From Hofstenia miamia (taxonomy: Eukaryota; Xenacoelomorpha; Acoela), in assembly GCA_004352715.1 (NCBI GenBank), contig SCFE01000097.1:1270000-1333999 (forward strand): DNA of 64,000 nucleotides. Direction: 5' to 3'. Below are positions 1 to 12,062 of the stretch, one piece after another. The position numbers were made by a program, and so were the translations under genes. The notes below the pieces were generated by a model that was not told the origin of the DNA, did not search any database, and saw nothing but the letters and a program-made list of their open reading frames with translations. How positions within the stretch are numbered: the stretch's first letter is position 1; each line of letters opens with the position of its first letter.

Positions 1-2435
1 ATTTGTACCACTGAATCGACATTCAATGTTCAATGGCACTTGCTTTGATTCAAAAAAAGACTACTTGACCCACGTTAGTGAATTGTATATGCGATTTTCT
101 AACTTTTCAGTACAGTGTTCCTAAGTGAACTTTTTCGTAAATTATAGTGTATTTACAATCATATTTTAGTAAATATAATTATGGTTATTGTCTCGTGTTT
201 TCGCAGCTTGAGATTTGAGAAACTCCCAGATTAAATTAGTTGACCGGTATGACCAGAGACACATCTTAAAGTTACAGGTTTTGACCGGTGAAGTGAAATT
301 AGGAGTGACCAGATCCGTTCCGGTCTGGTCCGTGGTCAGTACCGACAGGCGTCCATCTCTGGGGCAGCACATATGCTTATACTTGTATCAATATCCAAGT
401 ATTTCCAAAATTCTTAAAATGCTTCAATTATAATTTTTGAAATTGTGAATGCAACGAGTGTATACATACGATTACACTCTTAGTTTACGAAAAATCACAA
501 TATAATTAAATTTATATATTTTGTACGTACACTACATCACTTTTCAAAATAGATCATTACTCAATTTTACGAAACCTAACAAAATTAACAATTTTTAAGA
601 AAATGTTTTTGATGGACAACTTAAAATGTTTACTTTAGAAATATAATCATTCTGTAAAACGATAGAAAGTTGGAAACAAAGTGAAGAACTAAATACTAAT
701 GACTAAGACTACGTCAGCATCAAATACTCAGATTGTGTTAAATAGGTTTCGAAAAGTTCAGTTGAAAAGTTAGGTTGTGAGGGCCATAGTTTGTAAACAA
801 CAAAAATAGCCAGCCATATTGCGGTGATTGCACTTGGTTATTGAACTGCGGATGTTGAACATCTGCATACGTCAATACCTAAAAATCAGTCATTGGATTT
901 AGTAAAACAGAAACTAAATAGACACGAACATTTGGTATACTAAAAATATTATTTTTCATGTAATTGAAATAATAAAAACTATATATAAAAATAGAGTTTT
1001 TAAATTTCGTAATAAAAAGTATGTCAAACTCTTTAATAAAAAGATTTAGTACTTTTTATGTTGCCTCAAGAAAATAAAAGTTCAATGTTTGTTATTACAT
1101 ATGAACTAATTTCTGAAAGTAAACAAGAAGGTAAATAGCAAATTCCTACTATATGGTTGTTCTTTTTTAAATGTTTATAAATTTGTAAATTTTGTAATTT
1201 TAATTTTTTCTTGAAAAGGTTTTGCTGAAACGTACGTGAAATATATTACCCTGCATTTTTGTTTTCGTTTGCTTATCATTTATCAACCTCGCTATATCTC
1301 AGTTTAGTCAATCATTGGGAAGGCTACTCAAAACGATCAGCCCTTACTTGCAACTCTGAACCCGACACTGAAAAAAATTATTAGCATTGTTTTGATGACG
1401 AAGAAACAACGAGATAGTTTCTTTAAACATCCTCAAATACTATAATTCAGACCTTGGAAAATCTTATGATTAAATAGAAACTTAGTCCAAAATTGAATTC
1501 ATGGTTGGATTTCTAAATCAACAAGGTACCCAACAACACTGCAGCTGTTACAGCAAACAGCAAACAAGTGCTGTTTAAAGCAGCAAATGAAATTAATAAC
1601 TGTGTTGTGTACAGTCTACTAATATCGTCCAATCCCTCCAAAAGTGGATCAAAGATGCACAAAAATTAAGACCAGAGTTGAAATCATTGATAAAGATAAT
1701 GGCAACCCCAAGTAGGTCAATATTATATAATTGGAGCCTCATTAATATTAATTCATTTAACAACTGTGTTTTCTGTTGTGTACATTCATAACTTCTCATT
1801 CCTCGTACTTTATCAATTTCTAGAGTGGGTGATCCACTTTTCATTTGGTACAATTTTCAAAACATTTACAAAGCACCAGGTATTAAAACATAGTATGATT
1901 TGCATAGTGTTTCAGGCAGACACCTTGTTGCCATTAATTCCAATGATGATTAGATATTATTACTATTTTTATTCATTTTTACAGTCTATGTTTCATAGAT
2001 ATTTTTTGTATTATATGTTTCTTAGATATTTTATCAATTTTACTGTTTTTATCAATTTCCTATTTTGTAGTTGTTTTTAATAGTCTCTTTCATAGTACAT
2101 TGCTTTTCTTTTAACCCTGCTTAAAAACTATGTTATTGCCCCTATCAATGCAATGGCAGAGCTTAGCCATCAATTTTTTATCTATCCTATCTAACAAATA
2201 AGTAAGAAAATATCAAAGCTGTTAACAACAAAAGAGCCCTGTAAATCACACATTTGATAAGTTAACACTGAAACAATAAATTTACATGAAAAAGAGTCAT
2301 TTGCTAATATTGATTAAAGTCGGAACCTTTGAAGAGATATTAAATCAAAGAAGGAAATGATTAAGCTCATTAAGCTTATGTTTTGAAACCAATACATATT
2401 TTCCTAAATCGTCAGAAGTCCTAAAGCTTGATGGA
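1..2435. other. AT-rich stretch without recognised genes
   Basis: I see no convincing coding exon here. Open frames are short and of biased, hydrophobic composition typical of AT-rich noncoding DNA. The only structured piece is the GACCGGT-rich patch near 215-365, listed separately. Confidence 0.6.
215..365. repeat. Possible hAT-MITE fragment
   Basis: A locally GC-rich patch repeats the word GACCGGT and ends at about 361. The reverse complement of that end begins CAGAGATGGACG, a hAT-like terminus. I could not find a matching left terminus or a target duplication, so this may be only a truncated copy. Its composition resembles the CCGG-rich interiors of the better supported MITEs at 6.2 and 14.1 kb. 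Confidence 0.3.
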
Positions 2436-2447
2436 AGTTATTAGTTT

Positions 2448-3604
2448 ATGAAAAAGAATTTAAAATCGATAAAGTTGAATTCAAAACAAATGGCTTTGAG
2501 AATTGCATGGTCAAGATTAGTGAGAACCAACACCGTAACACAAACGGTGATCCCCCTGGTATTGAAATTGAAGAATCGATGCCAGCTACAGGATCTGAAG
2601 AAGTCTCACAACAACCCAACCCACCTGCCGAATCTGAAGAAGTTTCAAATAAACAGGAAACTAGAGAAAACTTAAAAGTCCATCAAGGAGAGGGACAAAT
2701 GGATCCAGATAAAAATAACTGAAATGATTGGGCAACGACATCTCATTAGTCAATCATGTCACTCAATTCCCAAGAAAAACTTCCGAAATTAGTTTTGGAA
2801 AACCTTCCTTCAACCGATAGGAACCGAGTAAAAATAGATTTGAAAAAACTTAATAGAACAAACCAATTAACCCCCAATTAACAAACAGTAACCAAGACTG
2901 CCTAATGTGTGGAGGAACTCTTGGTTCAAATCATCAATTTGCAAATCATGTAAAGAAACACTACACAATATTAAAGTAATATAATCTTCATTTAAACTAA
3001 TTATTTTTACCTAGTCACCTTATAAACAATTGATTCTTATGGTTAAAGCTTGGAGAAAATCATGGATTTTTCAAAATCACTCAATTCAGAAGAAAAGAGA
3101 CCAAACTTTATCCCAAATTTTAACTAGAGTCGTCAATAGTTTAGATTGGACTGCCAATCCCGATAAATTATGTCCTGTGCCATATAGCATTCTTGGAAGC
3201 TTTTGAAAGTGGTCAATAACTGTGCTGAAACAGCCGGTTGGAACCCCACCCGAATTATATTAACCTGCTAACTGACCTGATCAAAGAAAGATTGATAATA
3301 TAATACTCACAAAATGATTCAATAATAAATAATCCATAAAATTTATAGTAACATTAAAATCTTTAAGAATTTCAAAGAGATAAATGTTTGACTTCTTAAA
3401 TTGTTCTTTACATCTTTTCGGGTTCTTCCTAAAGATAATAAGCCCGTTTCCCACTCTGTGAAAAAATCAGTCGTCCTAATCAAACATTACAACTCTACTG
3501 CAAATGAAGACCAAAATCAAGATATGCATGAAGTTGTACACCATCACCGCTTAAGAATTACCAAGGCGAACAAAAATTTACCATATAAGAAAAACCAGCG
3601 ATGA
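2448..3604 (+). pseudogene. Decayed coding patch with a C2H2-like motif
   Basis: Several short segments read like protein. At 2507-2722 there is a Glu/Pro/Ser-rich stretch with an internal repeat (SEEVSQQP and SEEVSNKQ). At about 2905-2970 a CLMCGG...HVKKH arrangement resembles one C2H2 zinc finger. At 3070-3210 there is an open stretch ending near PYSILGSF. At 3401-3604 there is a basic 67-codon open frame. They are separated by stops and frame changes. They could be exons of an unknown host gene or remains of a mobile-element ORF; I do not recognise the family. The zinc finger recalls those at the start of the polymerase gene at 60.2 kb, but that is only a resemblance. Confidence 0.3.
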
Positions 3605-4697
3605 ATTTTAATAACCAACTAGTAACTATTGTATTTTTAAGGAGCTGAGCGATTCATAGCTATATAGACACTAGTAGAACAATGAGGTAATATTCATAAT
3701 TTACTCATTAATTCAAAGTTTGTAGATGCTTATTTTTTATAATTTAAAGAAAAAAATTTTCAAATAATTCTAAAAAAATTTTTTACAAAATTTCACAAAC
3801 TTTAAGCATTTGAAGCTTTGCAAAAAATTGCATTTTTGATCGTGCTTGACAAATTAGAAGCTTACTAAAAGTAATATGGCTTTATCAAATTTTTTCTATG
3901 GATTGATGAAACACTTTAAAGCATATGTATTTGTTTTTAACAAAAAATATCATGCATTAATATATATTTGGTTAAATACGACATCTTACCGCCGTCCCCT
4001 CCTCCCTACATCCCACCCACTTCACCTTAAATAGCTGACAAATGTTGTGTGTTAAAATACTTTCAGAATGGAAGCAATGATTTAGTATCCAAGAGACAGA
4101 CATTTAGTAAAGCGACAATATTCTCATTTTTGCTTTGATTTAAAAGACAGTAAATACGTGAATAACCAGGACTTACAATTTTTTTTCTTAAGATTACAAC
4201 CAGTGCTGAATCTAGGAGTTTCTGCTGGGTGTGTATCGCTATCGTATGGAAAATGTTTATCAGTAACCACATTACATTAATGTTATATGAATCTAAATGC
4301 CCGAAAATACTGTTAACATTAAAATATCAAGTCTATTCTATCTATATCAGTAATTCCTCAACTGAATCCATTCCTTGTAGAACGTATGTATGTCATAAAT
4401 GTGATTTGAGAAATTCTCAAACCCTTCTAAGTAACAATATCACTAAGCATCTACTCACAAATGCACTTAGAAAGTTTTATTTACAACTGGAATTACTGTC
4501 ATGGTTTCACATTAGGCGGTATTGCAATACATTTTTGCTATAACTTCAGAAAATTGCTATGCAAAACAAATTTGATTCACACTTGTTCAAACCAAAAATA
4601 AACATTTTACAGGCACCTAGCATGTTTCAGAATAAGCCATTTTCATAACAATATAACCCTAACTAGTGATGGATATTGATTTACAGATATGAACATC
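3605..4697. other. Noncoding stretch
   Basis: AT-rich, with no recognised gene or repeat. The 104-codon open frame at 4229-4543 has no domain I can recognise and is probably chance. Confidence 0.5.
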
Positions 4698-4730
4698 NAT
4701 ATATATATATATATATATATATACAGTATA

Positions 4731-4770
<40 letters not shown>
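4698..4770. repeat. (TA)n microsatellite with an N join
   Basis: Almost uninterrupted AT dinucleotides follow a single N at 4698. The lone N suggests an assembly join or unresolved base, so the repeat length is unreliable. Confidence 0.9.
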
Positions 4771-4772
<2 letters not shown>

Positions 4773-6204
4773 CAGCATCCTATTCCAAGCGCAAATATAT
4801 TTAGCATTTTGTTTTGGAGATTATCAATAGAATGATGGCAAGACATCCCTGATTGCTTAGGTTGTCTAAACATTTTCAAATCAAAATGAATATTCATAAA
4901 ATTCATTGCATTTATTTTCATATGGAAGTTGCAGTACAAATTAGATAAAGTTTTCCCCCGAAAGACGTGTCTTTATGAATTACTTTATTTGAATAATAAA
5001 TAATATGCGCATTAACAAATTAAACTAGGGTAATGCAACTATGTTGGATATTTAATGATAACATCGTGGAAATGAGAAGTGTTTTTTCCAGATTTGAATT
5101 GTTTTCAGTTTCAGTCTATAACCTAAGTTGACCATTAATATTGAACTTAATTCATACAGTAACTAGAATAGGAATATTTCATTATAACGTTTCAAAACTC
5201 TACATTTCGCTTATAAGATGAAAACTATTCTTAGAAATTAATTTGCGCATTATGACAATACCTTATAAGCGAATTAATTTGTTCTTACATGTGTTCCGAA
5301 AAACTATGTTATTCTTTAATAAAATAAGTCGCTATTCGTGAAAAATAGCATCGGGCGTAGGCCTTCTGCGACTAGCTTAATCAGACTTGTCTGCTTCTAA
5401 CGACCCGAGGTTGAGCACTGCATGCGATATACCACGAGCTCAAAACAAGCCTTTATTAAGAAAAAAGTTAAAGTTCTGCTTGTTAATTTGATTATGCAGA
5501 TTTTTCTAATTTTTCATCCAATATGCCCTTTTTATAATCGTATTTTAAAATGCTTATTAAATCATAGGAAGTCCATGTACAAAATTCAGAGAGCGCAATA
5601 TTTTTAAAAAAAATATATAGAGCTAGAACGAGCCTTATTGAAAGGCTCTATGTGGCGAGCTTAAGAATTGCGGCTCGTTAACAAACCTGAGCTTGATCTT
5701 GTTTTTTCTAAAAAAAATTTGATGAAAGGGGACCGCCCTCCTGAATTTATATCAATGTTATTCTTTTAATAAATGGATGTATATAAGATTGATCGTTTTT
5801 TAATATCATTAATTAGAAAATCGTCAAAACTGAGATGAAGCCTATATCATAACAGTTTTTCAAAGTAATTTTTATAATTAGAGATTTTTTAGTGATTTCT
5901 CATTCCAAAATTAATTGGAGCAGCACAAATTTAATATCACTTATCAAAGTTTCATCAACTTCTAGTTTTTGTAATATTATTTAGTTACATGATAGATTAC
6001 AGAAAATTTATTTGGATTAAAATATAAATTTTGAGCTTGGATGAAAAATAATGATTTTAAACACGGGTCGCTGGAACTTGTCTTTTCTTCTAGTATCCGC
6101 TATGAATCAAATAAATTCCTATATATACATTAAAGATTGAATTATGAAAAATACAATTGAACTAGATAAATGTTTACTAAGGCAAATAATATAGTCATCG
6201 TGTT
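4771..6204. other. Noncoding stretch
   Basis: No supported gene. A short GC-richer piece at about 5340-5420 and a hairpin-like GAGCC...GGCTC at 5630-5650 do not resolve into a tRNA or a recognisable element. Confidence 0.5.
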
Positions 6205-6629
6205 CAGAGTTGGAACCGGTTCGACCCGACTGGCCAAGTCTGAACTCAAAGTCCCATCGGTCTGACTTTTTGTTAACGAAAATCATACTCTTTTAAAAAG
6301 AGATGCCATTATGAAATTTGTAGTTTTGAAAGAAGCAAGACTTAACAAACTTATCTAGACTCTTAATCTGCACTGATGAGTTGCATACTTTCTTTGCAAA
6401 ATAATCCAATTTTAGTATACAACTTTCTTAACTAATTAATTACTGTGTCTTTTCCCTTAACTTTATAATAGTGTCCCCATCATGTCGCAAATATCAAATT
6501 CAGGGAGCCGGTCATTACCGGTCAAAGTTCTGGAAAAATATACCGGTTTATAGGCTGGTTACAGCCGGTTGAGAAAAAGCTTAGCCTGTTCAGTCGGGTC
6601 AGCAAAAATCGTGACAGGTTCCAACTCTG
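6205..6629. mobile_element. hAT-type MITE, 425 bp
   Basis: The ends are perfect 13-bp inverted repeats, CAGAGTTGGAACC at 6205 and GGTTCCAACTCTG ending at 6629. The flanking 8 bp are ATCGTGTT (6197-6204) and ATTGTGTT (6630-6637), a 7/8 match as expected for a hAT target-site duplication. The interior has ACCGG and CGACCCGAC words and no coding capacity. It lies directly downstream of the aldolase/EF-hand gene, within about 20 bp of that gene's presumed poly(A) signal. Confidence 0.85.
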
Positions 6630-6643
6630 ATTGTGTTCACGCA

Positions 6644-6649
6644 TTTATT
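6644..6649 (-). promoter_or_regulatory. Candidate poly(A) signal
   Basis: AATAAA on the minus strand about 50 nt past the stop codon of the 551-aa gene. Position and sequence fit a 3'-end signal; no transcript evidence is available here. Confidence 0.5.
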
Positions 6650-6701
6650 GTAATAACAATCACCATTTAACAAATACTTACAAAACGATTGTATTTTACT
6701 A

Positions 6702-8357
6702 TTATTTGTATTCTGTAGATGATTGTATGATTTCGTCTTGCATAGCGGGAATTAATCCTTTCCTAAAGGAAATATCAATTAGTTTATCTCGAGTATCGAT
6801 TTCTGGATACTGTCGGAGAGCCCATTTCAGATACAAAGCAAATTCATTCCAATCAATTTGTCCATTACCATCCATGTCTAACGCTTTTAATGCTTTGGTT
6901 GTTTCTTCACAACGATAACAGCTGAAGTACACCGACATGAATCCATTGTAGAAAGCATCATAGTTCACTTTATCATCTTGAACTCCGTCTTGCACATCCC
7001 ATTCATCCCATTCTTCCTTCACTTCTTTCATTAATATTTTATGATGGTCTTCAGTTACCTCGACTTGAGTTATAACTGCGCACATTTCTGGAGTAAGCTT
7101 ACCTCCAGACCTGTCAAAAAGCATAGCTAGTCCAACTGGACTCATGTATTCTTCTTTCCTATTATTTTTGAGATCTTCCAACATTTTCTCTTTCATGTTT
7201 AGTGCAATAGATTCATTGAACTGGGAATTTTCTCCAAATAATTTGATTAATTGTTTTATTATCATCCCAGTAGAGGCCTCAGTTGTGATTCTCATTACTG
7301 GTTCAACGCCGAAAAACTTGGCCATGCTGAATTCTTTGCCATCTATGTAATCTAATCCAAAAACAGTGTCTAAGGCACGGTCTCCATACACGGGTTGCAT
7401 GTTGTCTGGCCTTATTCCAGTTGTAATTTCTGTGACGGCTTGTGCTGCAGTTCTTAAATGCGTGCAATTGTATTTATTAAGCACATGTTTATTACCAAAT
7501 CTAATCAAATTCATTAGAGTCACAGATGAACTTGCATGGCCAAGAAAAGCCCCAACTTTGGACAAGCTTGCCCAAATACCAGTTGCTCCATTTGCCAAAC
7601 ATTCCAATTGAGTAGAATCTGCTAATGAATACTGTTCGTGAATGTGGGCTAGCAAATGACCATTTTTCCAATCAGCATTATTCATTTCGTTACGAACTAT
7701 AGCAGTAAATTCTCCGATTTCATCTGGAAGCCAGTTTCCAAAAGGATCTTCATATATGAAACCGAATGGCCTCTTAGTCTTTGCAAGATTTGCTACCGTC
7801 TTTACAATCTTGAGTACATCCTTTTGCTTCGTTGCCATTGCTTTAGGAAAATCACGAAAATTGAACAAGATTTTGGAATCTGATGCTAGATTTTCTCTTA
7901 CCCATTTTAATCGTTTGACCAGTAAATCTGTAATAATTTTATTTGTAAAAATATTATAATCAATAGCAGGGTAAACTAAATCAAATTCTATAATAACGTT
8001 TTTTATTCCCATTTGTTTGCATTTTCTTAGTCCCACTGGAACTTTTTTGATATTAGGTCTGCCATCTGGATCAAAGGATTCAACCAACTCGGAAAAGGCC
8101 CAAAACTTACTAAAGTCTTCACCTCTTTCTTTGAGTTCTTCAATGAATACATCTTCTACTCGAGTCATATGATTAAATGAGGCAACAATAATATTTTTGA
8201 AACCAACCTTTTTAACCTCATTGTAAATCTTCCATTTATTCTCCAATGTGTGACCTCGTAGCTGACCAACTGGACTTTCTCGCAAAGAATTATCCAGAAT
8301 CAAACATTTGTTGTTTTTCAGGGAGTCTCTAATATAACATTTCTTTACTGGCATCAT
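6702..8357 (-). CDS. DRE-TIM/HMGL-like aldolase domain protein with C-terminal EF-hand
   Basis: A single uninterrupted frame encodes 551 residues. Near the N-terminus DNSLRES (D22, R26, E27) matches the D-x-x-x-R-E/D signature of DRE-TIM metallolyases (HMG-CoA lyase, isopropylmalate synthase and 4-hydroxy-2-oxovalerate aldolase group). HIH at 238-240, followed by an Ala/Asn-rich helix, matches the H-x-H metal ligands of that fold. EDPFGNWLP (203-211) fits a conserved loop near the barrel's C-terminal side. Residues 494-505, DMDGNGQIDWNE, form a canonical calcium-binding EF-hand loop; a degenerate partner loop may lie near 458-470. In the family the barrel makes or breaks C-C bonds at a carbonyl using a divalent metal; the substrate here is unknown. 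The EF-hand suggests Ca2+ control, which is inference. There is no visible signal peptide or membrane segment. The two adjacent Met codons leave the start uncertain by one residue. The lack of introns is notable. Confidence 0.85.
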   Translation of the reverse strand: MMPVKKCYIRDSLKNNKCLILDNSLRESPVGQLRGHTLENKWKIYNEVKKVGFKNIIVASFNHMTRVEDVFIEELKERGEDFSKFWAFSELVESFDPDGRPNIKKVPVGLRKCKQMGIKNVIIEFDLVYPAIDYNIFTNKIITDLLVKRLKWVRENLASDSKILFNFRDFPKAMATKQKDVLKIVKTVANLAKTKRPFGFIYEDPFGNWLPDEIGEFTAIVRNEMNNADWKNGHLLAHIHEQYSLADSTQLECLANGATGIWASLSKVGAFLGHASSSVTLMNLIRFGNKHVLNKYNCTHLRTAAQAVTEITTGIRPDNMQPVYGDRALDTVFGLDYIDGKEFSMAKFFGVEPVMRITTEASTGMIIKQLIKLFGENSQFNESIALNMKEKMLEDLKNNRKEEYMSPVGLAMLFDRSGGKLTPEMCAVITQVEVTEDHHKILMKEVKEEWDEWDVQDGVQDDKVNYDAFYNGFMSVYFSCYRCEETTKALKALDMDGNGQIDWNEFALYLKWALRQYPEIDTRDKLIDISFRKGLIPAMQDEIIQSSTEYK

Positions 8358-9490
8358 ATTTAGCTATGTTGTTGTCGCATTTGCGTGTGATTTTACAAAC
8401 ATCGAACCTTTGCAATTTCCTTCAAATCAACAAATGCTTTGATTGTAAGTTGAAATTCAGCAGCGCTAACATTTTTCAGGAAATAGTTGAGATATTTATT
8501 ATTGTATTTATAAGATTCAATGCATCTGCCTTTTGAAGATTATATCCGCAAAATGCGATATTAGAAAGAGAATATATGCCAGGTCATTGACCCAATTAAC
8601 ATTCAGTTTAAAATCGACGTCTATTTGACTATGAAATTATGTTTATCAGTTTAGTATATTTAGTTGAAATTCAATATAGCGAGGAAATTTGTTGAGCCTT
8701 TTACTGTTCAAATTAAACATGAACGCATTCAAATTAAGAGATAACGCAAACAATTTAAAATATAAGCTATCAAATTAAAACTTAGCACATTCGAATCAAA
8801 ATAAATGTCTACATTATTGAAAAATGAAACAAAAAAAACAAAACAAACTATAAACTAATAAAATATTTAATGTATTCTCCATTCAGTGAATCATCTTCAG
8901 CCATTAATCTTATGCATAGGCTCTGTACATGCTGCAAAAAATTGAATGAATATAGAGCCATAATGATTGTCCTTAACACCCTTAACACAATTGAGCTATA
9001 ATTATAAAAATTAAAATTTAATCAGGAAACCCACAGTTATTGCTCAGCAAAATACAGGAAAAACAGTAGTACCATATGGTAGCTATACATTCTTAATGCA
9101 AAAATTCGAATTTATTTATAAAAGCCTTTGTACTGTATAGTAATAATCTTTTGAAACAACTCGAAATTATTCGGCTGTCAAAGTAAAACATATTCCACAT
9201 ATCGCAATAGACGTATCCACAAGCAGTGTACAATGACATTTGAAGGACCAACTTTACATTGAAAAAAACAAGACCAAGCAAAGAGCATTTGCTGAATCCA
9301 TTTTAAGTCTTATATCAGAGCATAAACTTATCTATTACCAGGATGAGAGTAATTTATATATTTTGCAAATTGATTTAAGGACGGTCGATTTGAAGCCAGT
9401 GCTGCACAAATTCCAATAGCCCAGATTGGAATTTTCGGTCTTCTGTTATACCCAGGATCAAAAAAGTCAATGCAGTTAGGCAAGTTCAAA
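8315..9490. repeat. Segmental duplication, copy A (gene 5' end and upstream)
   Basis: This stretch starts inside the first codons of the aldolase/EF-hand gene and runs upstream of it. It is clearly similar to 9957-10757. Shared landmarks include the start-codon region, AAATGCTTTGATTGTAAGTT, ATTCAATGCATCTGCCTTTT, CCACAGTTATTGCTCAG and the TCGATTTGAAGCCAGTGCTG block. Copy A carries about 350 bp (roughly 8640-8995) absent from copy B, including the left arm of an inverted repeat. Confidence 0.8.
8699..8940 (+). repeat. Inverted repeat, left arm
   Basis: Pairs with 9590-9890 in reverse orientation. Matching blocks include TTTTACYGTTCA at the outer edge, ACGCAAACAATTTAAAATAT in the middle, and CTCTGTACATG at the inner edge. 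Within the arm a GCATTCAAATTAA word recurs, as in subterminal repeats of DNA transposons. No transposase is visible between the arms. This is either a MITE-like element with long arms or two inverted copies of one repeat. Confidence 0.7.
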
Positions 9491-9589
9491 TATTACAAGG
9501 TCCACAGACCAATATGATTCTTATGCTATGAGTTATAAGCTGAATCAAGTGAAAGGTATTTTTTGATATGCGATGGTTCTATTCATGCA

Positions 9590-9890
9590 ACTCGTTTTTT
9601 TCCGCATGTACAGAGGCACGCATGTACAGAGGCACTATGCAAGATGATTTACTGAATGGAGGATAAAGTAAGCATTGTATTAGTTTAAAGCTTGTTTTGT
9701 TTCATAGTCTCATTTCTTAAATAAATTCATAGGTTGATATCTATTTAAAATTGAATGAAATATGTCTTCATTTGAATGCTTTTATTTTTAATTTAAATAG
9801 CTTATATTTTAAATTGTTTGCGTTATGTTTTAATTTGAATGCAGTAATTTTTAATTTGAATGCGTTAGTTTTTAAACTGAACGGTAAAAC
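9590..9890 (-). repeat. Inverted repeat, right arm
   Basis: Reverse-complement partner of 8699-8940, slightly longer because the GCATTCAAATTAAA-type word and the CATGTACAGAGGCAC word are repeated. It lies between duplication copies A and B. Confidence 0.7.
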
Positions 9891-9956
9891 GTGTAGATGA
9901 AGCAATATTGTTTTTATTAAAGGACTATTATTTAAACAAAAATTTGTTGTAATTGA

Positions 9957-10757
9957 GGGAGTCTCTAACATATAAATTATTTACTGGCAACACCTTTAGC
10001 TATGTTATCGTGGCATTTGCGTGTGATTTTGCAAACATGGAATCTTTGAAATTTCTTTCAAATCAACAAAATGCTTTGATTGTAAGTTGAAATTCAGCAC
10101 GGTGGCGTAGAGCAAACATTTTTCAGGAAATATTTGAGATATTTATTATTGTATTTATAAGATTCAATGCATCTGCCTTTTGAATTATAGCCACGCACTA
10201 AAATATTTGAAGGAGAAGGAATGCCATGCCATTGACCCAATTACAATTGAGTTTAAAATCGACATCGATTTGACTCTGAAATTAGAAGCATTGAAATTTA
10301 ATCGAGAAGCCCACAGTTATTGCTCAGGAAAATTCAAGGAAAACAGTGGTACCATATGGTAGTTATATATTCTTAATGTACAAATTCGAATTTATTCTTA
10401 GAAGCCTTTCTACAGTATTAGTTATAAGCTTTTTGATCAAAATTGTCAAGCAACTCTAAAGCATATGGCTGCCCAACTAAAACATAATTCGCACATCGCA
10501 AGCACAGTACAATGACATATTGATGTAGGCAACTTTACATTGAAAAAATTATCTATTACCAGGATGATCGTAATTTAAGTGTTTTGCAAAAGTCTTTAGG
10601 TACAGTCGATTTGAAGCCAGTGCTGCACAACTACACTGCCAAATTCCAAAAGCCCAAATGCGCAGTGCCCCTTTATCACAGATTGAATTTTTTGGTCTTC
10701 TGTCAAACCGAGGCCCAAGAAACTCAATGCAGTTAGGTAACCTCAAATATTAGAAGA
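9957..10757. repeat. Segmental duplication, copy B (dead 5' end of the gene)
   Basis: A second copy of the 5' flank of the 551-aa gene. On the minus strand the first dozen codons are still recognisable at 9957-9995. The two Met codons have become GTG and TTG and the rest of the gene is absent, so this copy cannot make the protein. It lacks the insertion that copy A carries. Confidence 0.75.
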
Positions 10758-11189
10758 TCTACAAATCTATAAAAATTTTAAATTACAAATATATTTAATT
10801 TCATCAATATAAGTTTAATCTTTGTCTTGAGCGACATGTATTACATGGGTGCAGGGATCTTCAATAGTATAATTTGTTTTAAATAACTTCCCAAAAAAGT
10901 CTATTAATTGTGATTTACATATTTAGGTACTTTATGAAGAAGAATTGATACCTTCAAATGAATGATATTTCGTAATAGAACAACTACTCAATGGAAAAAT
11001 TTTGAAATTTCTTAGATTTTCTACAAATTTTCATTATAATCGCACTTATCTTTTTTAGTTCTTTGCCGATTTTTTTCGCTCACGCTTTGCAATAAAATCT
11101 AATCGTTGAATTTTTGCACAACAGATAACAAACGAAGCCTACGTCATTTTACTAACAATCTCTGTTTCATAGAAGTGTTCTAAATCATA
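10758..11189. other. Noncoding stretch
   Basis: AT-rich; I see nothing here beyond the ends of the neighbouring repeats. Confidence 0.5.
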
Positions 11190-12062
11190 TTTATTGAATC
11201 CTTTCCTCTTTAAGAATACAAGAAATACAACTGATTTCCTGCTTTTTTCATCCTTTTTGTTATTTCTGATTCTAAACTCAAACTTGTATATACTTCTACA
11301 CCTAATAAATTTGCCTTTGTAACTTGCTTAATCTCCGTTCCATGTAATGTTAGGGGTGGTGGTGAAGCTACTCCTCTTGTAGTATTAATTGTAATTTCAA
11401 CAGTTTCATTTAGATTTATTTGCATTTTTGTCTTCAATTTTCTTGATCAAGTTACTTATTTCATCATATGCACTACCTTCCCTTGTACAGATATTGTATA
11501 TTATATATCATCAGCAAACTTCATAAAAGATCTTTTATTTATCTTTAAGTTATTAATTAATTAGGGAAAAGTCGTGGACCATGTACTGTTCCTTCTGGCA
11601 GCCCCTTAGATTTCATTTGTGGTTTGAGTGACTTCTATCTATATGTGTTATAAGTGATCTGTTCCAAGAACGATTTGTACCAGGGTATGTAGATTTTTAC
11701 TTCTTCATGCTCATCTAAGCAACTTAGTAAAATATTATGTTCCACATTATTGAATGCTCTTGTAAAATCAAATAGAAATATTCCTAAAACACAGGGGCTC
11801 TTTTCAAATTCCATCAACCAGTATTTATAAATTACAGTTAAGGCATGTGACGTTGATACACATCTTTTACAAGCATATTGATATTCATGAATGATTTCTT
11901 TAAAGTATGCTTCCGTCAATTGACAAATATATTTTTCTAGTCCTCGTGCAAGGATTTCTGTAATCACTATTGTTCTTTAATCAATTGGCTTATCTACATT
12001 GTGAAGTTTCGGAATTGGAACCATAAAATTTCTTTTCCATAATGAAGAAAAATTTTTATTAC
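11190..12062 (-). pseudogene. LINE reverse transcriptase fragment
   Basis: Read on the minus strand, this is the RT domain of a non-LTR retrotransposon, broken by stops and frameshifts. In order: a VPIPKLHN-like finger motif (about 12040), the STSHALTVIYKYW and FDFTRAFNNVEH region (11720-11870, equivalent to RT motif A), a FADD catalytic box (11507-11518), and a C-terminal block with SPPPLTLHGTEI and LLGVEVY (11280-11370). The endonuclease and ORF1 are missing, so it is 5'-truncated as LINE copies usually are. It is more like the CR1/L2/Rex group than RTE, by motif appearance only. Confidence 0.8.

Noticed and set aside
1766-2080. 104-codon hydrophobic frame as a membrane protein
   Set aside because: Phe/Tyr/Ile-rich translation of T-rich DNA, no motif, no splice or start context.
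4229-4543. 104-codon frame with CHKC
   Set aside because: A single Cys pair by chance; no following His pair at zinc-finger spacing.
5340-5420. Possible tRNA or small RNA
   Set aside because: A GC-richer patch, but I could not fold a cloverleaf or find A/B box sequences at proper spacing.
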